Source: an uncultured Prevotella sp. (lineage in GTDB: Bacteria > Bacteroidota > Bacteroidia > Bacteroidales > Bacteroidaceae). Taken from it: 5,617 bases of DNA. Within the stretch, counting starts at the first letter, position 1. The number at the start of each line of letters is the position of its first letter. Below, piece by piece: positions 1 through 5,617 of this stretch. The DNA is taken from contig UQPD01000153.1 of NCBI GenBank assembly GCA_900542795.1, forward strand, positions 1 through 5,617, read 5' to 3'. The translations under genes and the position numbers were made by a program. The notes under the pieces are model-generated. The model was not told the origin of the DNA, ran no database searches, and worked only from the letters and a program-made list of their open reading frames with translations.

Positions 1-63
1 CATACCTGGCTACCTTATATCACCCCTAACGGGGTGAGGCTGGCGCATGAAATTTTCTGGTAA
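1..63 (+). CDS. Possible 3' end of an unidentified plus-strand gene (partial)
   Basis: The first plus-strand frame is open from the window edge for 20 codons, ending in ...LAHEIFW and a TAA stop at 61-63. It is the only one of the six frames that stays open across this stretch. A gene here would converge on tyrS, which fits the near-symmetrical hairpin at 139-191 that could terminate both. Twenty open codons can occur by chance and I do not recognise the tail, so this is a weak call. Between the stop and the hairpin (64-138) I see only AT-rich sequence. Confidence 0.35.
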   Translation, partial: HTWLPYITPNGVRLAHEIFW

Positions 64-138
64 AACTATCAAATCTTATGCAGAAAAAAATGTGGATTTA
101 GAACACCCTATGCATGTTGCTTATTTTATACTACAACA

Positions 139-191
139 AAAGGGCTGAAAGCTATAAGGCAAAAAATTGTGCCTTAAGCTTTCAGCCCTTT
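139..191. terminator. Long inverted repeat, probable bidirectional terminator
   Basis: A perfect 15-bp arm (139-153 with 177-191, AAAGGGCTGAAAGCT and its complement) continues, after one bulged A at 154, into a second 7-bp stem (155-161 with 170-176) and an 8-nt loop. It begins 33 nt beyond the tyrS stop. In the minus direction the stem is followed by TTTTGTTGT, a usable U-rich tract. In the plus direction the tail is TTTATGGG, which is weaker. It most likely ends the tyrS transcript and may also stop a convergent plus-strand gene. Confidence 0.85.
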
Positions 192-224
192 ATGGGATAA
201 ATATAAAATAGGATGGGGGAGAAA

Positions 225-1520
225 TTACTTCACTGTGATGAGGAAGTAGTTCTTCTTGCCACGCTGTACGAGCAAGTATTTGCCGTCGATAAGGTCGTCG
301 GCTGTGATTTCTTGGTCGAAGGCAGCAAGTTTTTCTTTGTTGAGGCTAACGCCACCGCCTTGTGCAAGCTTACGCATTTCACCCTTAGAGGCAAAACACT
401 TGGTGGTTTCAGCAAAGAGGTCAACAGCCTTGGCACCGAGTGCTTGGTCCTTTGATACCTCAAACTGGGGAACACCATCGAATACGCTGAGGAAAGTGTC
501 CTCGTCGAGCTTCAAGAGGCTGTCTTTAGTAGCTTTGCCAAAGAGGATGTTAGAGGCTTCGAGTGCCATTTCATAATCCTCGCGGCTGTGTACCATGCAA
601 GTAACTTCTTCGCCCAACTTCTTCTGCAATATACGGCGACCTGGGTCGGCACGATGTTCAGCAATAAGCGCGTCAATTTCCTCGTGAGTGAGCGATGTAA
701 AGATTTTAATGTAGCGTTCAGCTTCTTCATCACCCACGTTCAACCAGAACTGATAGAACTTGTAAGGAGTGGTGTAACGACGGTCGAGCCATACGTTACC
801 CTGTTCTGTCTTACCGAACTTCTTACCATCAGCCTTTGTGATGAGCGGACAAGTTAGTGCATAAGCATCAGCTTCGGCACCCAAGGTGCGACGAATCAAT
901 TCGGTACCTGTGGTGATGTTACCCCATTGGTCAGAACCACCCATTTGGAGTTTACAGTTCTTAGTTTCGTAAAGGTGGAGGAAGTCGTAACCCTGAAGCA
1001 ACTGATAAGTGAACTCAGTGAATGAAAGACCATCGCGAGCCTCGCCGTTGAGACGCTTCTTAACGCTATCTTTCGCCATCATATAGTTCACGGTGATGTG
1101 TTTACCCACTTCGCGAGCAAAGTCGAGGAAGGTAAAATCTTTCATCCAATCGTAGTTGTTAACCAACTCGGCAGCATTGGGAGCGTCAGAATCGAAATCG
1201 AGGAAGTGTGAAAGTTGCTTTTTGATGCAAGCAACGTTGTGACGCAAAATATCCTCGGTGAGCAAGTTACGTTCAGCACTCTTGCCCGAAGGGTCACCAA
1301 TCATACCTGTAGCACCGCCTACCAATGCCAGGGGCTTATGACCTGCACGCTGAAAGTGACGAAGCATCATTACAGAGCAAAGGTGACCAATGTGAAGTGA
1401 ATCGGCAGTAGGGTCAATGCCCACGTATGCCGTAGCCATGCCTTTTTCAAGGAGTTCTTCTGTGCCTGGCATCATTTGGTGGAGCATGCCACGCCATTTG
1501 AGTTCTTCTACAAAATTCAT
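225..1520 (-). CDS. tyrS: Tyrosyl-tRNA synthetase (TyrRS, class I)
   Basis: This enzyme charges tRNA-Tyr with tyrosine using ATP, in the cytoplasm, and is essential for translation. The 431 residues match the usual bacterial TyrS length. The Rossmann catalytic domain shows the tyrosine/ATP-binding segment YVGIDPTADSLHIGH (32-46) with the HIGH motif at 43-46. It also has the tyrosine-pocket YxxxQGYD element (Y172, Q176, D179), GGSDQWGN (194-201) and a KMSKS-class loop written KFGKT (234-238). The last 90 or so residues form the S4-like RNA-binding tail (MRKLAQGGGVSLN at 382-394). The ATG at 1520-1518 is the natural start: it gives a standard N-terminus, and no Shine-Dalgarno is seen, as is usual in Bacteroidetes. 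A 265-nt gap with tandem repeats separates it from the tatD-like gene upstream, so it is probably transcribed from its own promoter. It ends at the inverted repeat at 139-191. Confidence 0.97.
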   Translation of the reverse strand: MNFVEELKWRGMLHQMMPGTEELLEKGMATAYVGIDPTADSLHIGHLCSVMMLRHFQRAGHKPLALVGGATGMIGDPSGKSAERNLLTEDILRHNVACIKKQLSHFLDFDSDAPNAAELVNNYDWMKDFTFLDFAREVGKHITVNYMMAKDSVKKRLNGEARDGLSFTEFTYQLLQGYDFLHLYETKNCKLQMGGSDQWGNITTGTELIRRTLGAEADAYALTCPLITKADGKKFGKTEQGNVWLDRRYTTPYKFYQFWLNVGDEEAERYIKIFTSLTHEEIDALIAEHRADPGRRILQKKLGEEVTCMVHSREDYEMALEASNILFGKATKDSLLKLDEDTFLSVFDGVPQFEVSKDQALGAKAVDLFAETTKCFASKGEMRKLAQGGGVSLNKEKLAAFDQEITADDLIDGKYLLVQRGKKNYFLITVK

Positions 1521-1563
1521 CGAATGATATATTGTTTGATGTTGTTTATACTTTATATGACTT

Positions 1564-1681
1564 GTACAATCAATTTTACTTCGATTGTCGAACCGCAGCC
1601 AATCTTATGCAAAGATTGTGCAAGGTGAGTGCAATGAAGTTTACTTCGATTGCCGAACCGTAGCCAATCTTATGCAAAGAT
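1564..1681. repeat. Two-copy structured tandem repeat upstream of tyrS (65-bp period)
   Basis: Copies at 1564-1616 and 1629-1681 match at 48 of 53 positions, separated by 12 nt, giving a 65-bp period. Each copy has an imperfect hairpin. In copy 2 the arms are GCAATGAAG (1631-1639) and CTTCGATTGC (1644-1653), with a TTTA loop and one bulged G at 1648. A second hairpin, CAATCTT/AAGATTG, is complete in copy 1 (1600-1606 with 1612-1618) and partial in copy 2. Copy 1 keeps the basal pair of the first hairpin through a paired change (A1566-T1588 instead of G-C) but has two mismatches further up. The repeat starts 44 nt before the tyrS start codon. Its architecture matches the 71-bp repeat upstream of lepB. 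Confidence 0.85.
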
Positions 1682-1682
1682 A
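1675..1682 (-). promoter_or_regulatory. Candidate Bacteroidetes -7 box for tyrS
   Basis: On the minus strand this reads TATCTTTG, a full match to the Bacteroidetes sigma-ABfr -7 consensus TAnnTTTG, and it faces tyrS. I do not find a convincing TTTG -33 box at the usual spacing. The same site in the other repeat copy (1617-1610) reads AATCTTTG, one mismatch from consensus. If it is used, the tyrS leader would be about 150 nt and would contain most of the repeat array. Confidence 0.35.
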
Positions 1683-1687
1683 CGGCT

Positions 1688-1710
1688 TTTAAGTGGAATG
1701 CGCACTTAAA
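1688..1710. other. Perfect 8-bp inverted repeat, downstream of the tatD-like gene
   Basis: TTTAAGTG (1688-1695) and CACTTAAA (1703-1710) flank a 7-nt loop. It lies about 76 nt beyond the tatD-like stop and just upstream of the candidate tyrS -7 box. There is no U-tract on the minus side, so it is a poor intrinsic terminator. It could be a weak terminator or an operator-like site for tyrS; the sequence does not decide between them. Confidence 0.4.
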
Positions 1711-1740
1711 GGTGTATCAAAAATGGTTTTGGTTTAGAAG

Positions 1741-1760
1741 TTATTGCGTGTTATTGCGTG
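1741..1760. repeat. Short 10-bp direct repeat (two copies)
   Basis: TTATTGCGTG occurs twice back to back, 25 nt beyond the end of the tatD-like gene. It is non-coding and probably a small slippage duplication. No function is evident. Confidence 0.7.
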
Positions 1761-1785
1761 AAGCCTGATGATGTGGCGTGGTGAA

Positions 1786-2331
1786 TTACTCCTCATCGCT
1801 TTCAATATGTCGGCGATGGGGTGGTGTGATTTGCCAACTTGCTTCGTTACGGTGTTGTCCAAAACTCAAATCAAGTCCTGCACGTAAGAGTTGTTCGGCT
1901 AAGGCAGGTTTGCCTCTAAAACCATGTATGGTCCATTGTGTGGTGGGATGCAACTGCTTGTGGAGTTGTAAAAGACGGTCGAAACACCGCACAATGTGAA
2001 GGGTTACGGGGAGTTGAGCCGCCTCTGCCATTTGAATTTGTGCCTTGAATAGGGCAATTTGTTGGTTTAAAGGAGCACCCCGCAAGGCATCTAATCCGCA
2101 TTCGCCCACAGCAATCACTTGTTTGTGCTGGAGTAGTTGGGGCAAATGGTTGAGCATTTCTTCGATTTCAGCGTCGTTTTCGGTCCACCACGGATGAATA
2201 CCTACAGAATAGACTGCGTTGCAACGTGGCGCAAATAAAGTGGGCTGTAGCAACCATTCTTTGGGAATGTTGATGATGGCGTGCTCTGCCTGTAGGTTGT
2301 GTGTATGAAAATCGGTTATATCTTTGAACAT
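1786..2331 (-). CDS. TatD-family metal-dependent hydrolase, short C-terminus
   Basis: This belongs to the TatD-like amidohydrolases, TIM-barrel enzymes whose characterised members are metal-dependent DNases. The metal-ligand motifs appear in order: DFHTHN with the HxH pair H9 and H11; YSVGIHPWW (41-49); VGECGLD with E77; LHIVR with H112; IHGFRG with H136; and IESDEE at the very end, where D179 sits at the position of the family's usual ETD acidic residue. Members usually run 30 or more residues past this Asp to complete the last helix, but here the stop follows two codons later. Reading on in the other two frames gives no recognisable continuation, so no simple frameshift explains it. It follows wbqC by 73 nt without an obvious terminator, so co-transcription is likely. 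The substrate is unknown. Family assignment is firm; catalytic activity is uncertain because of the short end. Confidence 0.88.
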   Translation of the reverse strand: MFKDITDFHTHNLQAEHAIINIPKEWLLQPTLFAPRCNAVYSVGIHPWWTENDAEIEEMLNHLPQLLQHKQVIAVGECGLDALRGAPLNQQIALFKAQIQMAEAAQLPVTLHIVRCFDRLLQLHKQLHPTTQWTIHGFRGKPALAEQLLRAGLDLSFGQHRNEASWQITPPHRRHIESDEE

Positions 2332-2404
2332 AAAGGACGTATTTTGCGATGAAAACGCGCTTTTGGGGCATTTTGTAGGAGAAGTGTTGTTTCCTGAAAT
2401 AAAT

Positions 2405-3028
2405 CTACAAATAACTTTGTTTGAGTATCATGCGGCTTTCGGGTCCCATATTAAAGAGTAAATCAACGATGCTGAGATTGGGGATAAAGCCCGTACGTTC
2501 AGCAAATACTTGATAATAGGGTTGCGGTGTAAAATGTATGTCGGCATCGAGTGAGGTTTTGGGCGAAATAATATTTCGTAAATCTGCACTTTCATCAGGG
2601 GTTGGTGATACATACGCTAAACTTACGTCTATATTGCGTTCGAGCGAGAGTAGATTTAGTATCAAGTCGCGCAACTCTGCGTTGAAATCGGCTAAAAATT
2701 CGTATTTACGTTCATAAAACGGGCGGAAGTCGTCGGCATAATATTCAAAATACGGACTGTTATCGTAGGCTGAGACTAATGCTGCCCAATGCAGATGTCG
2801 CCAGTTTCCATGGTCGGATATGCGAATGTCGCGAACTGCTGTATGGGCTGAACCATCACGTACTACGGGGATAGTGAGTGGTTGTGCCCCCGTTGGGGTG
2901 GCAATGTAACAACGGTTGCGATAGGTTTGTTTTAAAAAATGCTCGCCACGATCCTCTACTGCCTTATCTGTTGCGTAAAGGTGTGTGTAATATTGTATAG
3001 GAGCCAAATAGGCGGTGCTGAGAACCAT
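2405..3028 (-). CDS. WbqC-family protein
   Basis: This matches the WbqC-like family, which was named from an O-antigen gene cluster and has no settled biochemical reaction. The 207 residues are close to the usual length for Bacteroidales members. Family signatures visible are the N-terminal STAYLAPIQYY (4-14), KQTYRNRCYI (33-42), LTIPV (51-55), an NWRHLHW segment (75-81), SAYDNSPYFEYY (86-97) and the C-terminal NLSIVDLLFNMGPES (184-198). No signal peptide or membrane segment is seen, so it is probably cytoplasmic. The ATG at 3028-3026 fits the family N-terminus, and the upstream sequence in this frame is closed by stops in the repeat array. In Bacteroidales this gene commonly sits beside the lepB pair, as here. 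It lies beyond the terminator at 3169-3216, so its promoter should be in 3029-3170, the stretch that holds the heptamer repeats. A role in surface-glycan synthesis is only suggested by the family name. Confidence 0.9.
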   Translation of the reverse strand: MVLSTAYLAPIQYYTHLYATDKAVEDRGEHFLKQTYRNRCYIATPTGAQPLTIPVVRDGSAHTAVRDIRISDHGNWRHLHWAALVSAYDNSPYFEYYADDFRPFYERKYEFLADFNAELRDLILNLLSLERNIDVSLAYVSPTPDESADLRNIISPKTSLDADIHFTPQPYYQVFAERTGFIPNLSIVDLLFNMGPESRMILKQSYL

Positions 3029-3029
3029 A

Positions 3030-3142
3030 AAGTATTAAGTATTAAGTGTTAAGTATTAAGTATTACATTCTAATGGGAAACCAGGGTTTAAGTAATAAGT
3101 AATAAGTATTACATCCTAATGAGAAAGCTTCGTGTATTACAT
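3030..3142. repeat. Heptanucleotide tandem array abutting the wbqC start codon
   Basis: Five tandem 7-mers at 3030-3064 (four AAGTATT, one AAGTGTT) are followed by ACATTCTAATGGGAAA (3065-3080). After a short spacer, three more 7-mers at 3090-3110 (AAGTAAT twice, AAGTATT once) are followed by ACATCCTAATGAGAAA (3111-3126), which matches the first tail at 14 of 16 positions. A third GTATTACAT lies at 3134-3142. The whole block therefore looks like a duplicated module with an internal microsatellite. The array ends one base from the wbqC ATG, so changes in copy number would change leader length and spacing but not the reading frame. Confidence 0.85.
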
Positions 3143-3168
3143 GGGGGAATTTATAGAGCTTATAGTAC

Positions 3169-3216
3169 AAAAAAAGAACTTATGGAGTGGCACTCGCGCC
3201 AATCCATAAGTTCTTT
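3169..3216 (-). terminator. Strong intrinsic terminator of the lepB pair
   Basis: A perfect 14-bp stem (3173-3186 with 3203-3216, AAAGAACTTATGGA and its complement) is extended after one G/A mismatch by TGGC/GCCA around a 6-nt loop. In the minus direction it is followed by a run of seven T (3175-3169). It starts 20 nt beyond the stop of the short lepB paralogue, so the lepB unit ends here and wbqC needs its own promoter. Confidence 0.92.
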
Positions 3217-3235
3217 GGGGGTTGAAGCTAATATC

Positions 3236-3892
3236 TTATTTATTGAGCGTGTAAACCACTTTACCAACTAAAGCATCGTGTGGAACAATGAGGAATGAGT
3301 CGGGCTGCATTTCAATCCAATAATAATCGCGCAACAACTTTACACGCGTCATGGGTTGTCCGTCAAGCTCAAGTTGTCCTCTATCGTTAACGTTCACCGT
3401 GTTGCATGCTTCATAGTGTTGCATTAAGTAGGCAAGCAAACGCGCATTGTAGGGCGTTACGCGAACGGTTTGTTCTTTAGCAGGGATTTTTATGGGTTGG
3501 GCATCGGGAGAGGTGCGACCAGGAATGTAAATTTTACGCACAGGGTCAATCCAAACAAATTCTCCAGGTGTGGCATAGCAAACGCCTGTAAGGGTGAGCT
3601 TCTGTCCGTTTTTGTTGGTGCAAGTAAACACCACTTGGTCTCCATTCTCAGGGTTTGCATATCCCCATCGATGGTATCCCCATAAGGCTTCGCCTGGCAG
3701 ACGCAACCCATAGTAAGTAAGGCTCACTAAGGCGTGTCCTTGATTGGGCAAACGCATGTGGCTCACAATGAAAAAGCGCGTAATGAGGAGCAACGTTAAC
3801 ACAATTACATAAGGGCGCAACCATCTCCACCCCTTGCGCATAGGCGTAGGGGAAGAGATGGATTGTCTATGTAACTTGAATAACGATTTCAT
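3236..3892 (-). CDS. Degenerate S26-family (signal peptidase I-like) paralogue
   Basis: This 218-residue protein has a basic N-terminus, one membrane segment (about 28-43) and an S26 peptidase-like periplasmic domain. Recognisable family landmarks are YYGLRLPG (60-67) after the Ser region, NGDQVVF (83-89), GVCYATPGE (103-111, equivalent to the KRCVGLPGD box), DYYWIE (189-194) and VPHDALVGK (203-211). The catalytic parts look lost. The usual SM-P-TL-GD Ser box reads SHMRLPNQGHAL (44-55), the general-base Lys before C-GxPG is replaced by T102-G103, and the GDNRDNSxDSR box is absent. S44 could still align with the catalytic Ser by spacing. It follows full-length lepB by 56 nt and shares its terminator, so co-expression is likely. 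It may be a non-catalytic partner of the active enzyme or have divergent chemistry. The intact reading frame argues against a pseudogene. The ATG at 3892 gives a typical N-in basic start. Confidence 0.85.
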   Translation of the reverse strand: MKSLFKLHRQSISSPTPMRKGWRWLRPYVIVLTLLLITRFFIVSHMRLPNQGHALVSLTYYGLRLPGEALWGYHRWGYANPENGDQVVFTCTNKNGQKLTLTGVCYATPGEFVWIDPVRKIYIPGRTSPDAQPIKIPAKEQTVRVTPYNARLLAYLMQHYEACNTVNVNDRGQLELDGQPMTRVKLLRDYYWIEMQPDSFLIVPHDALVGKVVYTLNK

Positions 3893-3948
3893 ATTTAAGG
3901 AAGGGGGCGCTTTAGCTCATGAAATAAGCGTACAAAAAGATGATATGC

Positions 3949-5433
3949 TTATTTAATGTTCGAAACATTCTTAAAGATGCGATTCCAACGCACATGACCA
4001 TCAGTCCAACCATAGTCATCATCGAGCGAGAGCCAAATAAAGAGAGGTTTACCTACGATGTGGTCTTCGGGTACAAAGCCCCAGAAGCGTGAGTCGGCAC
4101 TGTTGTCGCGGTTGTCACCCATCATCCAATAATAGTCGAGCTTAAATGTGTAGCTTGTGGCAGGTTTACCATTGATGTAAATTTTTCCGCCACGTACTTG
4201 CAAGTCATTGCCTTCGTAAACACGGATGGGACGTTCGTAGATGGGGAGGTTTTGCAAATTGAGTTGCACGGTAGCACCCTTTTTCGGAATCCACAATGGA
4301 CCATAGTTTGCAGTAGTCCAATTCTTTACCATGTTTTGCGGATAGAGCCAGTCTGCCGTAGGTTCAGCAGGCTTAATAGAAGCTACATAAGCAGGGAGAT
4401 GTGACAAAGCCTCCTTAACCTTACGGGTAAGTGGCATATACACCGTTTGTCCGTTGCGTGAGGTGTAAAGATCCTCATCGGTAATGCCCAATTCTTTTTT
4501 GGTATCGATGGGAAGGTCTTGTTTAAACGTAACCTCGTAGGCAAACTGTGCATTTTCGGGTTCAAACATGGGTTTGCCATCCAAGTAAATTACATTGTTG
4601 CGAATTTGCAACGTTTGACCAGGCAAACCTACGCAGCGCTTTACGTAATTCTCGCGACGGTCGGTGGGTCGTGCTACAATATCGCCAAATTCTTCGGCAT
4701 GCATACGCATGTAGTTCGAACCTGTAGCATAAAGCTTGTGGAAGAAAGCTTGTTGTTCATCGTAACTCATGTTATTCTTCAGCGCAGCTGTGGCAAGAAC
4801 AGGCTGTTGTCCGAGTTCGGTAGGTTCTTGACCGCACATTTGGTCACCAATTTGGTAAGCCATGCGGTAGTAATCTTGGTTTTGCTGTTTAAGCGCTACG
4901 GTGTCGCCAGCAGGATAGTTAAACACTACAATGTCGCCGAGTTCAACATGGCCTAAACCTTTAACGCGTCGGTAGTCCCAATGCGGATAGTCAAGGTAGC
5001 TTTTGCAGTTGACTAAAGGCAGTGTGTGTTGAGTTAAAGGCATGTAGAGCGGTGTTTGCGGAATGCGCGGACCGTATGAGAGTTTTGAAACCAACAAGTA
5101 GTCGCCTGTGAGCAAAGTCTTTTCGAGCGACGATGAAGGAATTACAAAGTTCTGAAAGAAAAATTGATTTAAGAAGTAGATAGCCACCAAAGCGAACACA
5201 ATGGCGTCTACCCAGCTCATGATAAAGCGAGTAGCAGGTCCCACTTCGGGTTCGCGCCACCAGCTCCAATTGATTTTACGTGAAATATAAAGGTCGTAGA
5301 TAAGAGGCAACACAATGAGTCCCCACCATGAACCTACCCAATAAAGGAAGGCAAGGTAGAGTGCTGTGGTAATGCCAAAACTAATCCACGCAGGTTTCTT
5401 GGCATCCGTTTTTTTGTTATTCTTATTTTGCAT
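3949..5433 (-). CDS. lepB: Signal peptidase I (leader peptidase, S26A)
   Basis: This membrane-bound serine protease removes signal peptides from Sec- and Tat-exported preproteins on the outer face of the inner membrane. The 494 residues are longer than E. coli LepB (324) but typical of Bacteroidetes. A Lys-rich start is followed by two hydrophobic segments (about 16-50) and a third (about 72-93) just before the catalytic box. The Ser box is IPSSSLEKTLLTGDYLLVSK (98-117) with S102 as nucleophile; it has Leu where Met is usual. The general-base Lys is K265 in YVKRCVGLPG (263-272). The GDNRDNSADSRFWG box is at 439-452, followed by VPEDHIVGK. Two long lineage-type inserts lie at about 123-258 and 290-425. 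The ATG at 5433-5431 gives the expected cytoplasmic basic start. It probably leads an operon with the degenerate paralogue 56 nt downstream. A 71-bp tandem repeat begins 28 nt upstream. Confidence 0.97.
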   Translation of the reverse strand: MQNKNNKKTDAKKPAWISFGITTALYLAFLYWVGSWWGLIVLPLIYDLYISRKINWSWWREPEVGPATRFIMSWVDAIVFALVAIYFLNQFFFQNFVIPSSSLEKTLLTGDYLLVSKLSYGPRIPQTPLYMPLTQHTLPLVNCKSYLDYPHWDYRRVKGLGHVELGDIVVFNYPAGDTVALKQQNQDYYRMAYQIGDQMCGQEPTELGQQPVLATAALKNNMSYDEQQAFFHKLYATGSNYMRMHAEEFGDIVARPTDRRENYVKRCVGLPGQTLQIRNNVIYLDGKPMFEPENAQFAYEVTFKQDLPIDTKKELGITDEDLYTSRNGQTVYMPLTRKVKEALSHLPAYVASIKPAEPTADWLYPQNMVKNWTTANYGPLWIPKKGATVQLNLQNLPIYERPIRVYEGNDLQVRGGKIYINGKPATSYTFKLDYYWMMGDNRDNSADSRFWGFVPEDHIVGKPLFIWLSLDDDYGWTDGHVRWNRIFKNVSNIK

Positions 5434-5461
5434 TGTTTTTTGATGTTTGCAAGGATTTGAT

Positions 5462-5617
5462 ATGCACGGGCTGAATTATCGTGCAAACCGAATGCAATCA
5501 AGCTTGTTTGAATTGCTGAGGTGCCGCCGATAATGCACGGGCTGAATTATCGTGCAAACCGAATGCAATCAAGCTTGTTTGAATTGCTGAGGTGCCGCCG
5601 ATAATGCACGGGCTGAA
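5462..5617. repeat. Perfect 71-bp tandem repeat upstream of lepB, open at the window edge
   Basis: Two identical 71-bp units (5462-5532 and 5533-5603) are followed by the first 14 bases of a third that runs off the window. Each unit holds two hairpins. The first is TGCACG (5463-5468) with CGTGCA (5480-5485) around an 11-nt loop. The second has arms GCAATCAAG (5494-5502) and TTTGAATTGC (5507-5516) with a CTTG loop and one bulged A. Since 71 is not a multiple of three, a coding tandem repeat is unlikely. The zero divergence between copies indicates recent duplication or homogenisation. The array lies 28 nt before the lepB start codon, on the side from which lepB is transcribed. Confidence 0.95.

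Noticed and set aside
588..857. 89-codon plus-strand open frame inside tyrS
   Set aside because: It is antisense to a conserved part of TyrS, with no recognisable domain or separate start signals.
234..1520. KFGKT instead of KMSKS in TyrS as an anomaly
   Set aside because: TyrRS enzymes commonly have KFGKS/T variants in this loop, so it is ordinary.
1521..1785. T-box or other aminoacyl-tRNA synthetase leader riboswitch for tyrS
   Set aside because: No T-box consensus, specifier stem or terminator/antiterminator pair is visible; the region is explained by repeats and a weak hairpin.
1564..3142. Insertion sequence or MITE remnants with target-site duplications
   Set aside because: I see no transposase, no terminal inverted repeats bounding the blocks and no target duplications; the repeats are simply in tandem.
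3236..3892. Second lepB as a pseudogene
   Set aside because: The frame is intact over 218 codons with preserved fold landmarks and a clean terminator, so it looks like a maintained but diverged protein.
4519..4956. 145-codon open frame on the plus strand
   Set aside because: It lies wholly inside lepB, which has unmistakable catalytic motifs on the other strand, and its translation shows no family features.
5462..5617. CRISPR array
   Set aside because: The 71-bp units are directly adjacent and identical, with no unique spacers and no cas genes.

Overview
The window looks like a piece of a Bacteroidales chromosome, most likely Prevotella or a close relative. The evidence is the gene set (two unequal type I signal peptidase genes in tandem, a WbqC-family gene and a short TatD-like gene), the Bacteroidetes-type LepB architecture with large inserts, the absence of clear Shine-Dalgarno sequences before the starts, and a TAnnTTTG-type -7 box. 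The genus is inferred from style, not from a marker gene.

All five complete genes lie on the minus strand. In transcription order, right to left, they are: a full-length active-looking signal peptidase I (lepB, 494 aa); a shorter S26-family paralogue that has lost key catalytic motifs (218 aa); a strong terminator; a WbqC-family protein (207 aa); a TatD-like metallohydrolase that stops just after its last metal-ligand motif (181 aa); and tyrosyl-tRNA synthetase (tyrS, 431 aa). tyrS ends at a long inverted repeat that probably also terminates a plus-strand gene, of which only a possible 20-codon tail is visible at the left edge. The two lepB genes probably form one unit ending at about 3170. 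wbqC and tatD (73 nt apart) probably form a second, and tyrS a third. These genes are housekeeping: membrane protein export processing and translation, with a possible surface-glycan gene and a nuclease-like gene alongside.

The unusual content is between the genes. The leader of each inferred transcription unit carries a tandem repeat close to the start codon. A perfect 71-bp repeat (two full copies and the start of a third, running off the window) lies upstream of lepB. A degenerate two-copy repeat with a 65-bp period lies upstream of tyrS. A heptanucleotide array (AAGTATT/AAGTAAT) directly abuts the wbqC start codon. The lepB and tyrS repeats differ in sequence but share the same hairpin architecture: 5 bp, a one-base bulge, 4 bp and a four-base loop, with paired substitutions that keep the stem. 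They look like diverged members of one structured intergenic repeat family. I found no transposase, CRISPR array, tRNA or rRNA.
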